Source: an uncultured Anaerolineaceae bacterium
GTDB taxonomy: Bacteria; Chloroflexota; Anaerolineae; Promineifilales; Promineifilaceae
Length of the DNA stretch: 22,119 bases
Assembly: GCA_937967805.1 (NCBI GenBank)
Contig: CALBTC010000463.1
Span: forward strand, 1-22,119
Direction: 5' to 3'
Shown: positions 6,881 through 15,537 of the stretch, one piece after another
How the letters are laid out: every line of letters begins with the position of its first letter
How positions within the stretch are numbered: position 1 is the stretch's first letter
Position numbers and translations under genes: made by a program
Notes under the pieces: generated by a model
Told to the model about the DNA's origin: nothing
What the model saw: the letters and a program-made list of their open reading frames with translations, nothing else
Database searches by the model: none

Positions 6881-7816
6881 TCAAGCAAAAGTCTCCTGTT
6901 GCAGGTACGCATCGGCGTAAATAACTTTGTTCAACAGGATTTCCACGGTCTTCCAGATAGCCACCTGCTCCGGATCGTGCATATCAACATCGTCGACGGA
7001 TGGCTCTTCCATGGCGGCGATGCGATCGTGGATGGCCAGGTAGAGTCTGTTGACGGCCGTTCCCGCATCCCGCTCCTCAATCATCCGCACCACGTTCTTC
7101 AGCGGCTCATCAAACGGATCGGCGATCATCATTTGCAGGCCGGCGCCCATGAGCATGGCGCAGTAAACCCGGTTGATGAGCGGCCGATTTTCACGCGGCA
7201 CGGCATTGGACACGTTAGACAAGCCAACGGAAATAGGCGGCGGCGGATCCCAGGCAAACTGGATCGTGCGCACGGCTTCGATTAGCTCCGGGCAATATTC
7301 CTGGCAGCCGGAAACCGTCAGCACCAGCGGATCGATGATCAGATCGCTGATGGGAAAATCAATCTCCAATGCACGAGGAATGAGTGATTCCAGGGCAATG
7401 TTGACCCGGGCGTCAGCCTCAACGGGGATGCCGCTTTTGCCCATCGTCAGGGCAATGAGCCGGGCGTTGTACTGTTTGGCCACCAGCGGCACCTTTTCCA
7501 GCCGTTCCGGTTCGGCCGACGTGGAATTGATGATCGGCTGGGCTTTAGTGACTTTTTTCAGACCGGCTTCAATGCCCAAAATGTTGGTGCTGTCGAAGCA
7601 GAGCGGCACGTCTACCACTTCTTCCATCAGTTCGACCATCCAGGGGAAGACCTCTTCACCATCTTTTTTGCGCGGTCCCAGGTTCAGGTCCAGAGCATCG
7701 GCCCCGGCTTCCACCTGGCGCACGGCCAAATCCTGGAAGAAACGGCCGTCTCGCTCGCGCAGGGCATCTTTCACCTGTTGGGAAATAATATGAATGTTTT
7801 CGCCAATTATGTACAT
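6881..7816 (-). CDS. acsE: Methyl-THF:corrinoid iron-sulfur protein methyltransferase
   Basis: A 311-residue DHPS-like TIM barrel of the AcsE (MeTr) type. It moves the methyl group from methyl-THF to the cob(I)amide of the corrinoid iron-sulfur protein. Seen: LDLNLGP at 42-48, CFDSTN with D75, PIINSTS with N97, LIIDPLV with D162, and VGLSNVSNAVP with N201. These match the family residues that bind the pterin and assist methyl transfer. The protein is longer than the roughly 260 residues of the Moorella enzyme, through a C-terminal extension of about 45 residues. ATG 7816 follows AGAGGAGAG at good spacing. It sits between acsV and malic enzyme in the acs operon. Confidence 0.95.
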   Translation of the reverse strand: MYIIGENIHIISQQVKDALRERDGRFFQDLAVRQVEAGADALDLNLGPRKKDGEEVFPWMVELMEEVVDVPLCFDSTNILGIEAGLKKVTKAQPIINSTSAEPERLEKVPLVAKQYNARLIALTMGKSGIPVEADARVNIALESLIPRALEIDFPISDLIIDPLVLTVSGCQEYCPELIEAVRTIQFAWDPPPPISVGLSNVSNAVPRENRPLINRVYCAMLMGAGLQMMIADPFDEPLKNVVRMIEERDAGTAVNRLYLAIHDRIAAMEEPSVDDVDMHDPEQVAIWKTVEILLNKVIYADAYLQQETFA

Positions 7817-7937
7817 AACTCTCCTCTTTTGGGAGCAGCGTCATTGAGCACTGCCCAATTAAGCAGCTTCCATAACGCCATACATTTAAAATCCATCAGA
7901 CGCCTCCAAATCCGGACAAGCCAGAACCAAGAAGGCT

Positions 7938-7986
7938 CACGCAAAGGCACAAAGACGCTAAGAAAAAACCTTTGCGCCTTTGCGTG
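7938..7986. repeat. Inverted repeat in the acsV-acsE gap
   Basis: Arms CACGCAAAGGCACAAAG (7938-7954) and CTTTGCGCCTTTGCGTG (7970-7986) pair over 17 bases with one mismatch, around a 15-base A-rich loop. No T-run follows on the minus strand. The core resembles GCAAAGAC/GGACGC pieces found in frame inside the acsBD linker. The remaining part of this 236-base gap (7817-8052) shows no gene or convincing promoter. Confidence 0.75.
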
Positions 7987-8052
7987 ATATTTTCTCGTTC
8001 ACTGCGCAAGAATTTCATTGTTAATGAACCAAAACAAGAAACGGTGCCGATG

Positions 8053-9990
8053 TTATGACTCGATTACTGTTTCAATTACATCCTCAATTTGTGCAGAAAC
8101 TGAGGGGAATTGGCTCAGGTCGGTGTGTGGCAGAAACAGGGCCGAGGTAAACGCCTCGTAAAAACTGTTATCGGCCGACAGTTCGATGTAGGTCATGCGC
8201 CCGGCAATCTCTTGCACACGCCGGTGAGCTGTCTGACTCAACAGCGCGTAGTAAGCGCCGAGAACGGCCGTATTGCCCAAAAACTTAAAGTTGTCCCACG
8301 GCATATCCGGCAGCAGCCCAATCTGGATGCCGTTCTCCACATTGATATATTTGCCAAACGAGCCGCCGATCAGCACCTGCTCCGCCGTCTCTAACGGCAC
8401 GCCGACGCTTTCTGCCAGCACAGAAATTCCGGCGTAAACGGCCGCTTTGGCCCGAATCAAATTATCAATATCCACGTGAGTAATAGTGATGTCCCGAGCG
8501 TGCCACGTTTCCTCAGCCCAGGCAATGACGTACTCCGGCCCGCTCTCGCCCTGGCGCATACGGTCGGTGGCCAGGTGTTGGTTTAAATGGCCCCCCTTGT
8601 CCACCACACCGGTGAGGAACATTTCGGCCAGCAGGGAGATGAGGCCGCTGCCGCACAGGCCGCGCGGTTTGCTGTTGCCGATGACGCGCAGTGTGGGTTC
8701 GTAGGTACGGCCGTCAATCCACACCGCCTCGATAGCCCCGCGCGTAGCCCGCATCCCGTCGCGCACGCCGCCGCCTTCAAAGGCCGGTCCGGCCGAACAG
8801 GCACAGGTCACCAGCCAATCGCGGCAGCCCAGCACAATTTCGCCGTTCGTGCCCACGTCCATGAACAGGCTGACTTCTGGCGCATCGTCCAGCCCAGAGG
8901 ACAGCACCCCGGCGGTGATGTCTGCCCCCACATAGCTGGCCACGCCCGGCAGGCAAAGCACCTCGGCTTCGGGATGAATGTCCAGGCCAATTTCTTGGGC
9001 AGTAAAGGGCGGGAGCTGGTTTACGGCCGTTACAAACGGGCTCAACCGGATACTTTCCGCCGGAATACCCAACAGCAAATGCATCATGATGCTGTTGCCC
9101 ACAATTGTCGCCTTGACCACCTCCTCACTCGCCACGCGCCACGCGCCACTCGCTTTTTTCATCACCCGCTCAACCAGCGTATTGATGCTTTCCAGCACCA
9201 GGCGGCGCAGCTCGGCCTGCCCATTATTTTTGCCGGCATAAATCACGCGGGAAATGACGTCTTCGCCACATCGAATTTGCCGGTTGTACTCAGCCGCCTG
9301 GGCAATGACTTCGCCGCCGTTCAGTTCCACCAGCCAGACGCTGACAGTGGTGGTGCCGATGTCAATAGCCAGGCCGAACAGCGGGGCGTCGTCAGATACA
9401 TGGCCGGGGAGTAGGTTGATCAATCTGGCAGCACCCTCGCCAATAGAGACAACGGCCGTTACCTGCCAATCTCCTTCCCGCAAAACAGGGCCGATTTGGC
9501 GCAGCAGGGGTAAGGAAATGGTGAGTTGTGGCAGATCGGTTTGTTGGGCAACGGCCGTTTGCAATCGGCTCCAATCATCCCGTTGATCATCCATCGTAGG
9601 GGGAGAAAGTGTAAGATGAAAACGTTGGATGGATTGATCTCTTTGGGGATCGTAGCCGGGGGGAACCTGTACGGAAACGGCCGTTCGGTCTGTCGTCAAG
9701 GTACGATCCAGCGTATCCTGATCGGGCACGGTGATTTGGGCATCGCTTTCAACGACGGTCTGGCAGGCCAGCGCGTACCCGGCGGCTACATCTTCGGCCG
9801 ACAGGCGCAGGGTGCTGCGCCGCCGCACGCCGCCGTTTTGCACCTGTACCGCGCAACGGCCGCACCGCCCCTGCCCGCCACACGGCTGCGCAATCAACAC
9901 CCCGGCCTGAACGGCCGCTTCGGCCAGAAGCGTTCCGGTGGGGACAATAACCGAGCCGTCCCCGTCAAAGGAAATCGTGTGTTCGGCCAT
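8053..9990 (-). CDS. acsV: Corrinoid iron-sulfur protein reductive activator (RACo/AcsV type)
   Basis: A 645-residue protein. An N-terminal 2Fe-2S ferredoxin domain (residues 1-90) has C37-x5-C43-x2-C46 and C76. A middle linker region follows, then an ASKHA-fold domain starting at FGLAIDIGTTTVSVWLVEL (about residue 207), with ATIVGNSIMMHLLLG, SLFMDVGTNGEIVLG and GSFGKYINVENG. Such proteins use ATP to drive reduction of accidentally oxidised cob(II)amide back to cob(I)amide in the corrinoid protein. Length and domain order fit the AcsV family. Odd point: around residues 280-289 (9125-9155) the residues GAWRVAS are encoded by three heptanucleotide units (CGCCACG x2, CGCCACT), which looks like an in-frame repeat insertion. 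It lies just downstream of acsC, its client. Confidence 0.92.
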   Translation of the reverse strand: MAEHTISFDGDGSVIVPTGTLLAEAAVQAGVLIAQPCGGQGRCGRCAVQVQNGGVRRRSTLRLSAEDVAAGYALACQTVVESDAQITVPDQDTLDRTLTTDRTAVSVQVPPGYDPQRDQSIQRFHLTLSPPTMDDQRDDWSRLQTAVAQQTDLPQLTISLPLLRQIGPVLREGDWQVTAVVSIGEGAARLINLLPGHVSDDAPLFGLAIDIGTTTVSVWLVELNGGEVIAQAAEYNRQIRCGEDVISRVIYAGKNNGQAELRRLVLESINTLVERVMKKASGAWRVASEEVVKATIVGNSIMMHLLLGIPAESIRLSPFVTAVNQLPPFTAQEIGLDIHPEAEVLCLPGVASYVGADITAGVLSSGLDDAPEVSLFMDVGTNGEIVLGCRDWLVTCACSAGPAFEGGGVRDGMRATRGAIEAVWIDGRTYEPTLRVIGNSKPRGLCGSGLISLLAEMFLTGVVDKGGHLNQHLATDRMRQGESGPEYVIAWAEETWHARDITITHVDIDNLIRAKAAVYAGISVLAESVGVPLETAEQVLIGGSFGKYINVENGIQIGLLPDMPWDNFKFLGNTAVLGAYYALLSQTAHRRVQEIAGRMTYIELSADNSFYEAFTSALFLPHTDLSQFPSVSAQIEDVIETVIES

Positions 9991-10025
9991 ACATCATGAG
10001 TTCCGTAAATTGTCCTGTGATGCCT

Positions 10026-10069
10026 GAAACATGAAACGTGAAACGGAGGTCGCACATCACGTTTCACGC
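10026..10069. repeat. GAAACGT heptad repeat and hairpin at the acsC stop
   Basis: Three heptads (GAAACAT, GAAACGT, GAAACGG; 10026-10046) face a reverse-complement copy; arms CGTGAAACG (10037-10045) and CGTTTCACG (10060-10068) are perfect. The acsC stop codon (TGA, 10066-10064) lies inside the right arm. The design is the same as the CGGTAAT elements but with a different unit. Confidence 0.8.
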
Positions 10070-11395
10070 TAGAACCTGCTTCATAAACTTAGGCAGGTCC
10101 ACTGCTTCTCTGGGGCCAACCTTGACTTCCCAACCGGGCAGTTCTTCTTCCAGCTCGCCGGAGAGAACGGCCGTGTGCCCCGGCAGCACCACCCGCTTGT
10201 GATTCACCTTGCCGGCTACCTCAAACCGCTTCACGTCCTTGGCAATGCGTTCGGCGTCAAATTTGCCCGCTGCCCACGCCGTCAGCACGCTCATCCCTTC
10301 CGATTCGGTGACGAGCAGCCAGGCGGGCAGCCCGGTGCTTTCCACTTCGTTAGCCACGCTGAAGTAGGTGATGGAGAAATTGGTCGTCACCAGTACCGGG
10401 TCGTCGGGGCCGGGATTGTTGATCTCGTACAGGCCAGGCTGCACCTGAATCGGCTTCTGCGGGTCGGTGTAGATATTTTGCCGCAGCACCAGCAGCGGAT
10501 ACGCCGTTTCCGGCGCAAAGCGATCAAGAATGACGAAGCCACCGTACTTGCCGATGGCCTGTGCCGCCAACATCGTTTCCATCTCCGGCGTGGCAGCGTC
10601 GCCGGCCACGTTGAGGATGGGATAACCCAGGGATCGGAAGGTTTGCTTGAGAGCCATGCGCCGCGTGGTGCTGTTGGCCGTCAGCGTGCCGTGCAGGCCG
10701 CGTTGGGCCGGCGTGATCACGATGTCGTCCACGCCCGCTGCCTTGATCTTCTCGGTCAGGGCCACCATCTCATCGAGGGTGCCGGCCTGCGCCGCCAGGG
10801 CAGCTTGATGGGTTTTGGCCAGCTCGGCCATCGCCTGCCAGTTGTCGGCATCGGCAAAGGCCAGCATGAGCTTGCCATCATCCAGGTTGGGTAGTGCCGC
10901 CTTAAGTGCATCTGGCGGGGCGATGAGGATGAGGGGCAAATGGGTGATGGCGCGTACGGCCGTCACTGCCCCAACAAAATCCCCGCCATAGGCCTGCACC
11001 GCAATCCCGTCCCAACTCAGATCAATGCCCACGTAATCGACGGTGTAATCGGCCACGGCCTGCACCGCCTGCCGCAGTGCCTCCACCGGCTGGTTATCGT
11101 AAACGCGCAGAAACAAGCCGGTCGGGCTGAAGAATTTCTTTTCATGGCGGAACAGCACCACTTCATTGCCGGACAGCAGTTCATAGCCGTTGGACTTAAG
11201 AGTAATCGGCCGTACCGGCGGCGCGGCCGCTTCAGAAAGCTGCGCTTTGGCCTCCTCGCTAACCGTCGGACAGAGCGACAGCTCCACCTGCTTGGCCGCC
11301 AGCTTCATGGCAAACGCCAGACAGGTAGGGAAGCCACACTCCTTGCAGTTGGTTTGGGGCAGCATCTTGTAAATTTGAATGCCTGAAAGAGCCAT
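10064..11395 (-). CDS. acsC: Corrinoid iron-sulfur protein large (gamma) subunit
   Basis: A 443-residue CoFeSP large subunit. The N-terminal 4Fe-4S domain has C17-x2-C20-x4-C25-x16-C42 in NCKECGFPTC...LCP. A TIM barrel and a C-terminal Rossmann-like B12-binding domain follow, with the tail LPGHTAVLSGELEEELPGWEVKVGPREA near residue 400 typical of the family. It carries the cobamide that accepts methyl from AcsE and donates it to the A-cluster of acetyl-CoA synthase. Its usual dimer partner AcsD is not a separate gene here: it is the C-terminal domain of the preceding AcsB fusion. A GGAG sits seven bases upstream of the ATG. The stop codon lies within a heptad repeat. Confidence 0.95.
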   Translation of the reverse strand: MALSGIQIYKMLPQTNCKECGFPTCLAFAMKLAAKQVELSLCPTVSEEAKAQLSEAAAPPVRPITLKSNGYELLSGNEVVLFRHEKKFFSPTGLFLRVYDNQPVEALRQAVQAVADYTVDYVGIDLSWDGIAVQAYGGDFVGAVTAVRAITHLPLILIAPPDALKAALPNLDDGKLMLAFADADNWQAMAELAKTHQAALAAQAGTLDEMVALTEKIKAAGVDDIVITPAQRGLHGTLTANSTTRRMALKQTFRSLGYPILNVAGDAATPEMETMLAAQAIGKYGGFVILDRFAPETAYPLLVLRQNIYTDPQKPIQVQPGLYEINNPGPDDPVLVTTNFSITYFSVANEVESTGLPAWLLVTESEGMSVLTAWAAGKFDAERIAKDVKRFEVAGKVNHKRVVLPGHTAVLSGELEEELPGWEVKVGPREAVDLPKFMKQVLA

Positions 11396-11404
11396 AGTTG
11401 TTCT

Positions 11405-11486
11405 CCGTTATCGGTGTTCGGTAATCGGTGAACTGAATACTGATCACCGATTACCGTTTACTGTTTACTGATCACCGATTACCGTT
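11405..11486. repeat. Heptanucleotide repeat, inverted pair (acsC/acsBD gap)
   Basis: CGGTNTT/CGGTAAT-type units (11405-11430) are followed by complementary TGATCACCGATTACCG blocks, present twice (about 11440-11456 and 11468-11484). The last residues of the AcsBD protein (NGNR) and its stop codon at 11474-11472 are encoded by the right-hand repeat. Confidence 0.85.
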
Positions 11487-14400
11487 CATAAGGTCATCAA
11501 TCGCCGCCTGCACCCGCTGTACACTCTCAGGATGGCGGAGGGTGACGATGTTGGCACCGGATTCGATGAGCATGACGGCCGTTAACGTTTCCCAGGTGAT
11601 GGCCCGTTCTTGCCAGTCACCCCATTCAGACGGAACGCCGCTGCCGACTTTGGCCTCTTTGGTCTTCCAGCATTCTTCGCCGGGGGTGACCAGCATGGGC
11701 AGTTGGGTCATGCCGTCGCCTTGTAGGGCCGCCAGCCGCAGCCGCTCCATCACCGAGTAGCCGTACTCAAAACCGTAGCCCAGCGCACCGGTCGTCGGGT
11801 CCATGATGACCCGGTCCAGCGGCATGCCCATGTCGCTGATGAGGATGTTAAGCTGCTTGGCCAGGTTCACGTCCATCGCCGTGCGGGCAATAACCAGGTG
11901 ATCGTTGGCCATGGCGCCGGCCACAATGGTGCGGTAATTTTTGTCTTCGCAGATGCCCAACAGCAGGCGTTCGCCCTTACAGGCGTCGGCGACGGGCACC
12001 AGCAGTTCGTTATCTTTGTCCGCCTGCCCCGGCCCCACGACGATGAGCGGCAGCCCGGTGGCTTGCAGTACAGATTTGACGGTGGAGACGGCCGTTTCCG
12101 CCGAATTCTCCAACCCCAATGAAAGCTGAATCAACCCCGCACCCGCTTTTTCTGCGGCCTGCGCCCACTGCCCTGGGTCGGAAGCAGCATCGCCCCACGC
12201 TTCCAGCAGCAGCGATGACCAATCTTCCGGCCTGGCGTCGGCAATCTCCACGGCAACAACTGGTGGATGGGGCATGACACCCTCAAAGTCCATAAAAGGC
12301 ATCGCCGTTTCGCCGCCGACGGTCACCGTTTTGCTTCGCGTGCCGCCTTCGGCTTCGGTCGCGCCCAGGGTGATCGCCCGCACCTTGCCCGTCCATTTTT
12401 CTTTGGCGAGGGGAGTTTTGGTGTCGGCCGTTAACCACGCCGTGTCCGTAATCGGTAATCGGTGGTCGGTGGTCGGTGGTCGGTGCTTCGTAACTGGTGG
12501 TTCTGGTGCTTTGGCTGAGGGCGTTGGTTCCTCCAGCTTTTCAACCACCGGTTTGGGCGCGGGTGGGGGTGCCTTTTTGGCCGGGGCCGGTGGCGCGGCT
12601 GGCTCAGCTTGTGATGTGACCGTGACAACCGGCGACGTGCCGCCAAGTGCGCCCAGTGCCGCTTGCAATGCCTGGCGCAGCGAGTCCACAGCTTCTGCCG
12701 GCGAGGTCGGTTGAACAGCCATTTCACGCGCCTTGCCCAGCAGCTCCGCCTGGCGCAGCGCTTCGCTGGCCGCCTGCTGCAACGCCTGGGCCTGGCGCAG
12801 CGCCGCGTCTTGGGCCTGCTGCAAAATCTCCGCCTGCGAAGAAGGAATGTCTACAGATTTCGCAGGCTTGTGGTGAGCGGAGTCGAACCATTTCACAGAT
12901 TTTTCTTCCTCTGCGGTCTTTGCGTCCTTTACGGTTAACTCTGGTTTCTCTTCAACAGGCTGAGCCATCTTCGGCTTAACCGGTTCCGACTCAACGACTT
13001 TGGGTGGCTCGGCGGGCTTTACGACTTCCACCGATGCCTGCACTTCCTCCGCCTCATCTTCCTCTGCGCTCTCCGCGTCCTCCGCGGTTAAATCTTTACT
13101 CATAGCTTCTTCGACAACGGCCGTTGCCTGGGTCATCACATCATCATCTGCCACTGGCAGTTCGGCCGGTTCGCGCACCATCGGTCCCATCTCCGTCACC
13201 GGATGTCGCACTTCTTCCACCCAATCTTCCAACTGCTCCACCGTGCTAATTTTGTCACCGTCGGCGATGCGGTCGATGAGGTCGGGAATACCTTCGCGCT
13301 CGGCGACGTGCTGCAATTCGTCGGCCATCGTTTCTTTGATGACCTTGCTCATCCACACCACGCGCTTGAAGCCACCGTCGGCCGAGATGAACTTGGGGCT
13401 GACCAGGTAATATTTACCCACGCCCATCACGCCCGGCGTTTGCACGCCGCCACCGGCCATGCCCGCCAGCGTGCTGAACTTCATGCCCGCCGGGGTCATG
13501 CCCACGTCCTCGCGACTGACCACCATCACGCCCTCCACTTCGGGGATGTACATGACAATGCATTCGAAGCAGCCGCACGCCGTCATCGGGTTTTCCATGA
13601 TGCTGTACATGGAGACGTCCTGCACCGCGCCGTGGGAACCTTGCTTGGCATAGGCGAGGGTGCCCGTCCAGTAGCCGCGCTCTTCATCGAGCAGTTTGCC
13701 CAGCTTGATGGGTTGGTTGGGGCCGGTAGGGTTGATGCTGTAGCTGGCTTTGCAATCCAGCCAATTGTAGGCACCGCACAGGCCCAGCCGCTCCGGGCTG
13801 ACAATGCAGACGTGATCGGGGGCAAAGGATTGGCAAAGGGTGCAGGAGTAGAATTCGTTTACGGCCGTATCCGTCAAATCGGCCAGACGCTGGTTGCGGA
13901 AGTTGTACGCCTCGCGCGCCAGCTCCAGCCATTCGGCCCACGGTTCCGGATCGGTGTAGAGGGTCACCTGTACCTTATCCACAATTGCGCCAAAGTCGGC
14001 GTGGAAGCGGGCGTGCAAAATCTTGCCGAAATGGTTCAGGTCGAACCCCTTTTCGGCGGCGGTGGTGGAGATACGAATCCAGGCAATGTCCCGCTGGCCG
14101 ATGTGCTGAATGCCGGACGCGCCGTTGATAAAGTAATGGATTTGCCGCTCCAGCACCGGCTCGAAATCTTGCTGCATCTCGCGCCCGGCCACCTCCACGA
14201 CGATGCCCAGGTCCATCGACCCTTTATCGGGCACGTCAGCAAAGTCCGGGCCAACGATCTCAATCTTGCCGTCGGTGACGGCGTCCATGTCAGTCATACG
14301 CAGGTATTCAAAGCAGCGGGAATTTTTGCCGCCAAACTCCACCTGCATGTCAGCCTTGCGCACCACCTCGCCTTCAAAAGCGGAGCCATAGGGCACCGGC

Positions 14401-15446
14401 ACGGGCACATCGGTCATCTTAATCTTGACGCCGCGAATCTCGATGCATTTTTGCACCAGCCGCTCGGCCCGCTCCAGGTCGTCGGCCCCATCAATTTCAT
14501 TAAAGGGCATGGAGACGACATGTTCGTAGGTGGTGATGCCGGTGGGTAAAATTTCAGGGATGACAGTGTCGGCAATGACGGGGAAGCCAAAGTTGATGGC
14601 CCCGGCCGCCGCCGCGTATTTCAGATCGTCCACTTCGCCCAGGGCCAGGACAAAGGCATAGACGCGCTCTTTGTTGTACATGAGAATGTCGCGCGCCTGC
14701 CCGGCCTTGAGGCCGCCAAAGGTCAGCGCCGAGCGGGTGGCAAAGCCGAGGGCGTAGATGGCGCTGAGGGTGTCGGTGCCGAAGGGAACGGTGTACGTGT
14801 CGTAGCCCAGCTCCACGCCTTCTTCGTTGAGCTGGTGGATGATGGAACGGCCGTTCACATTCCCCGACAAAAAGGTGAGAATATTACGCCGCTGCAGCTC
14901 GCGCACCAGCTTCACCGCCACTTCGTTGGATTTGGCACAGCCGACGATGGCGGCGAATCCGGGCATACGGCCGTCAACCAAAGCAATGCCCCAAGTCCGC
15001 AGCTGAATATCGTCAATCGGCCCGTTGAGATGGCCAACCAGGCCGTTGCCGTTGCTGCCGTACGACGTGCCGCCCGCCAGGGCAAATCCCGGCAGCAGTT
15101 CCGGCTGCGTGCCGTAGACAAAGCGAATGGCCTCAATGATTTCGGCAGCGATTAGCGTAGACATGCCGCTGTCGAGCGTCTCGCCCAGGTAGGGGGTCCA
15201 GTTTTGCGCCGAGGGCAGCGGGTGCAGCAGTTCACGGGCGTGGTCTAGCGCCGGCTGCAAATCGGCCAGCGTTTCGACCTTCTCGCCGGTCATGCCGTAA
15301 ATCAGCGGCAGGTAATAAGCGGTGTTAGGGAAGGCAACCGGCGTATCGGGTCCTTTTTCGGCCAGCGCCTTTTTTAACATGACGTCTGCTTCATAAACCA
15401 GGGCGTTGGCACCCCGGATGGCTCTTGTGGCTATGTATTTAGACAT
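11472..15446 (-). CDS. acsB: Acetyl-CoA synthase-CoFeSP small subunit fusion (AcsB-AcsD)
   Basis: A 1324-residue single frame. Residues 1 to about 750 are a full bacterial acetyl-CoA synthase including the N-terminal CODH-binding domain. Its A-cluster cysteines C535, C538, C547 and C557, and the nickel motif C624-G-C626, sit exactly 29 residues after their Moorella AcsB counterparts. Residues about 1005-1324 are a complete CoFeSP small subunit (AcsD): WTGKVRAITLG, MPFMDFEGVMPHPP, LGICEDKNYRTI, MDPTTGALGYGFEYGYS. The roughly 250-residue linker contains acidic stretches, an Ala/Gln helix (LRQAQALQQAASEALRQAE, near 880-905) and Pro/Ala-rich sequence. ACS condenses methyl, CO and CoA to acetyl-CoA. 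In other bacteria acsB and acsD are separate genes. GGAGG precedes the ATG. No frameshift is seen and both catalytic halves look intact. Confidence 0.93.
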   Translation of the reverse strand: MSKYIATRAIRGANALVYEADVMLKKALAEKGPDTPVAFPNTAYYLPLIYGMTGEKVETLADLQPALDHARELLHPLPSAQNWTPYLGETLDSGMSTLIAAEIIEAIRFVYGTQPELLPGFALAGGTSYGSNGNGLVGHLNGPIDDIQLRTWGIALVDGRMPGFAAIVGCAKSNEVAVKLVRELQRRNILTFLSGNVNGRSIIHQLNEEGVELGYDTYTVPFGTDTLSAIYALGFATRSALTFGGLKAGQARDILMYNKERVYAFVLALGEVDDLKYAAAAGAINFGFPVIADTVIPEILPTGITTYEHVVSMPFNEIDGADDLERAERLVQKCIEIRGVKIKMTDVPVPVPYGSAFEGEVVRKADMQVEFGGKNSRCFEYLRMTDMDAVTDGKIEIVGPDFADVPDKGSMDLGIVVEVAGREMQQDFEPVLERQIHYFINGASGIQHIGQRDIAWIRISTTAAEKGFDLNHFGKILHARFHADFGAIVDKVQVTLYTDPEPWAEWLELAREAYNFRNQRLADLTDTAVNEFYSCTLCQSFAPDHVCIVSPERLGLCGAYNWLDCKASYSINPTGPNQPIKLGKLLDEERGYWTGTLAYAKQGSHGAVQDVSMYSIMENPMTACGCFECIVMYIPEVEGVMVVSREDVGMTPAGMKFSTLAGMAGGGVQTPGVMGVGKYYLVSPKFISADGGFKRVVWMSKVIKETMADELQHVAEREGIPDLIDRIADGDKISTVEQLEDWVEEVRHPVTEMGPMVREPAELPVADDDVMTQATAVVEEAMSKDLTAEDAESAEEDEAEEVQASVEVVKPAEPPKVVESEPVKPKMAQPVEEKPELTVKDAKTAEEEKSVKWFDSAHHKPAKSVDIPSSQAEILQQAQDAALRQAQALQQAASEALRQAELLGKAREMAVQPTSPAEAVDSLRQALQAALGALGGTSPVVTVTSQAEPAAPPAPAKKAPPPAPKPVVEKLEEPTPSAKAPEPPVTKHRPPTTDHRLPITDTAWLTADTKTPLAKEKWTGKVRAITLGATEAEGGTRSKTVTVGGETAMPFMDFEGVMPHPPVVAVEIADARPEDWSSLLLEAWGDAASDPGQWAQAAEKAGAGLIQLSLGLENSAETAVSTVKSVLQATGLPLIVVGPGQADKDNELLVPVADACKGERLLLGICEDKNYRTIVAGAMANDHLVIARTAMDVNLAKQLNILISDMGMPLDRVIMDPTTGALGYGFEYGYSVMERLRLAALQGDGMTQLPMLVTPGEECWKTKEAKVGSGVPSEWGDWQERAITWETLTAVMLIESGANIVTLRHPESVQRVQAAIDDLMNGNR
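12446..12485. repeat. Heptad repeat inside the acsBD coding sequence
   Basis: Five to six CGGTAAT/CGGTGGT heptads lie in frame and encode HRPPTTDHRLPITD at residues 988-1001, immediately ahead of the AcsD domain. It is the same repeat that fills the intercistronic gaps, here only as the forward half. Confidence 0.85.
12904..13092. repeat. Two copies of an AAGGACGCAGA-type repeat inside the acsBD linker
   Basis: Segments at about 13059-13092 and 12904-12938 share the same minus-strand pattern, beginning TTAACCG and ending GCAGAGGAAG. They encode LTAEDAESAEE (near residue 786) and LTVKDAKTAEE (near 837). They are about 150 bases apart, and the sequence between them differs. The GCAAAGAC core is also seen in the 7938-7986 palindrome. 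Confidence 0.65.
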
Positions 15447-15459
15447 CGTTCCTCCGTTT

Positions 15460-15537
15460 CGGTTATCGGTGGTCGGTGATCGGTAATCGGTTATCGGTAA
15501 GCAGATACCGATTACGGTCTACCGATTACCGTTTACC
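15460..15537. repeat. Heptanucleotide repeat, inverted pair (acsBD/acsA gap)
   Basis: CGGTTAT, CGGTGGT, CGGTGAT, CGGTAAT, CGGTTAT and CGGTAAG are followed by ACCGATTACGG and ACCGATTACCGTTTACC in reverse complement. The acsA TAA stop (15535-15533) falls inside the right edge of the element. Confidence 0.88.

Noticed and set aside
7938..7986. Intrinsic terminator after acsV
   Set aside because: The stem is good, but no T-run follows it on the minus strand and the neighbouring genes appear to form one operon.
13203..14549. Plus-strand open frame of 448 codons opposite acsB
   Set aside because: Mirror of the acetyl-CoA synthase coding sequence, with the A-cluster region on the other strand; composition typical of an antisense frame in GC-rich DNA.
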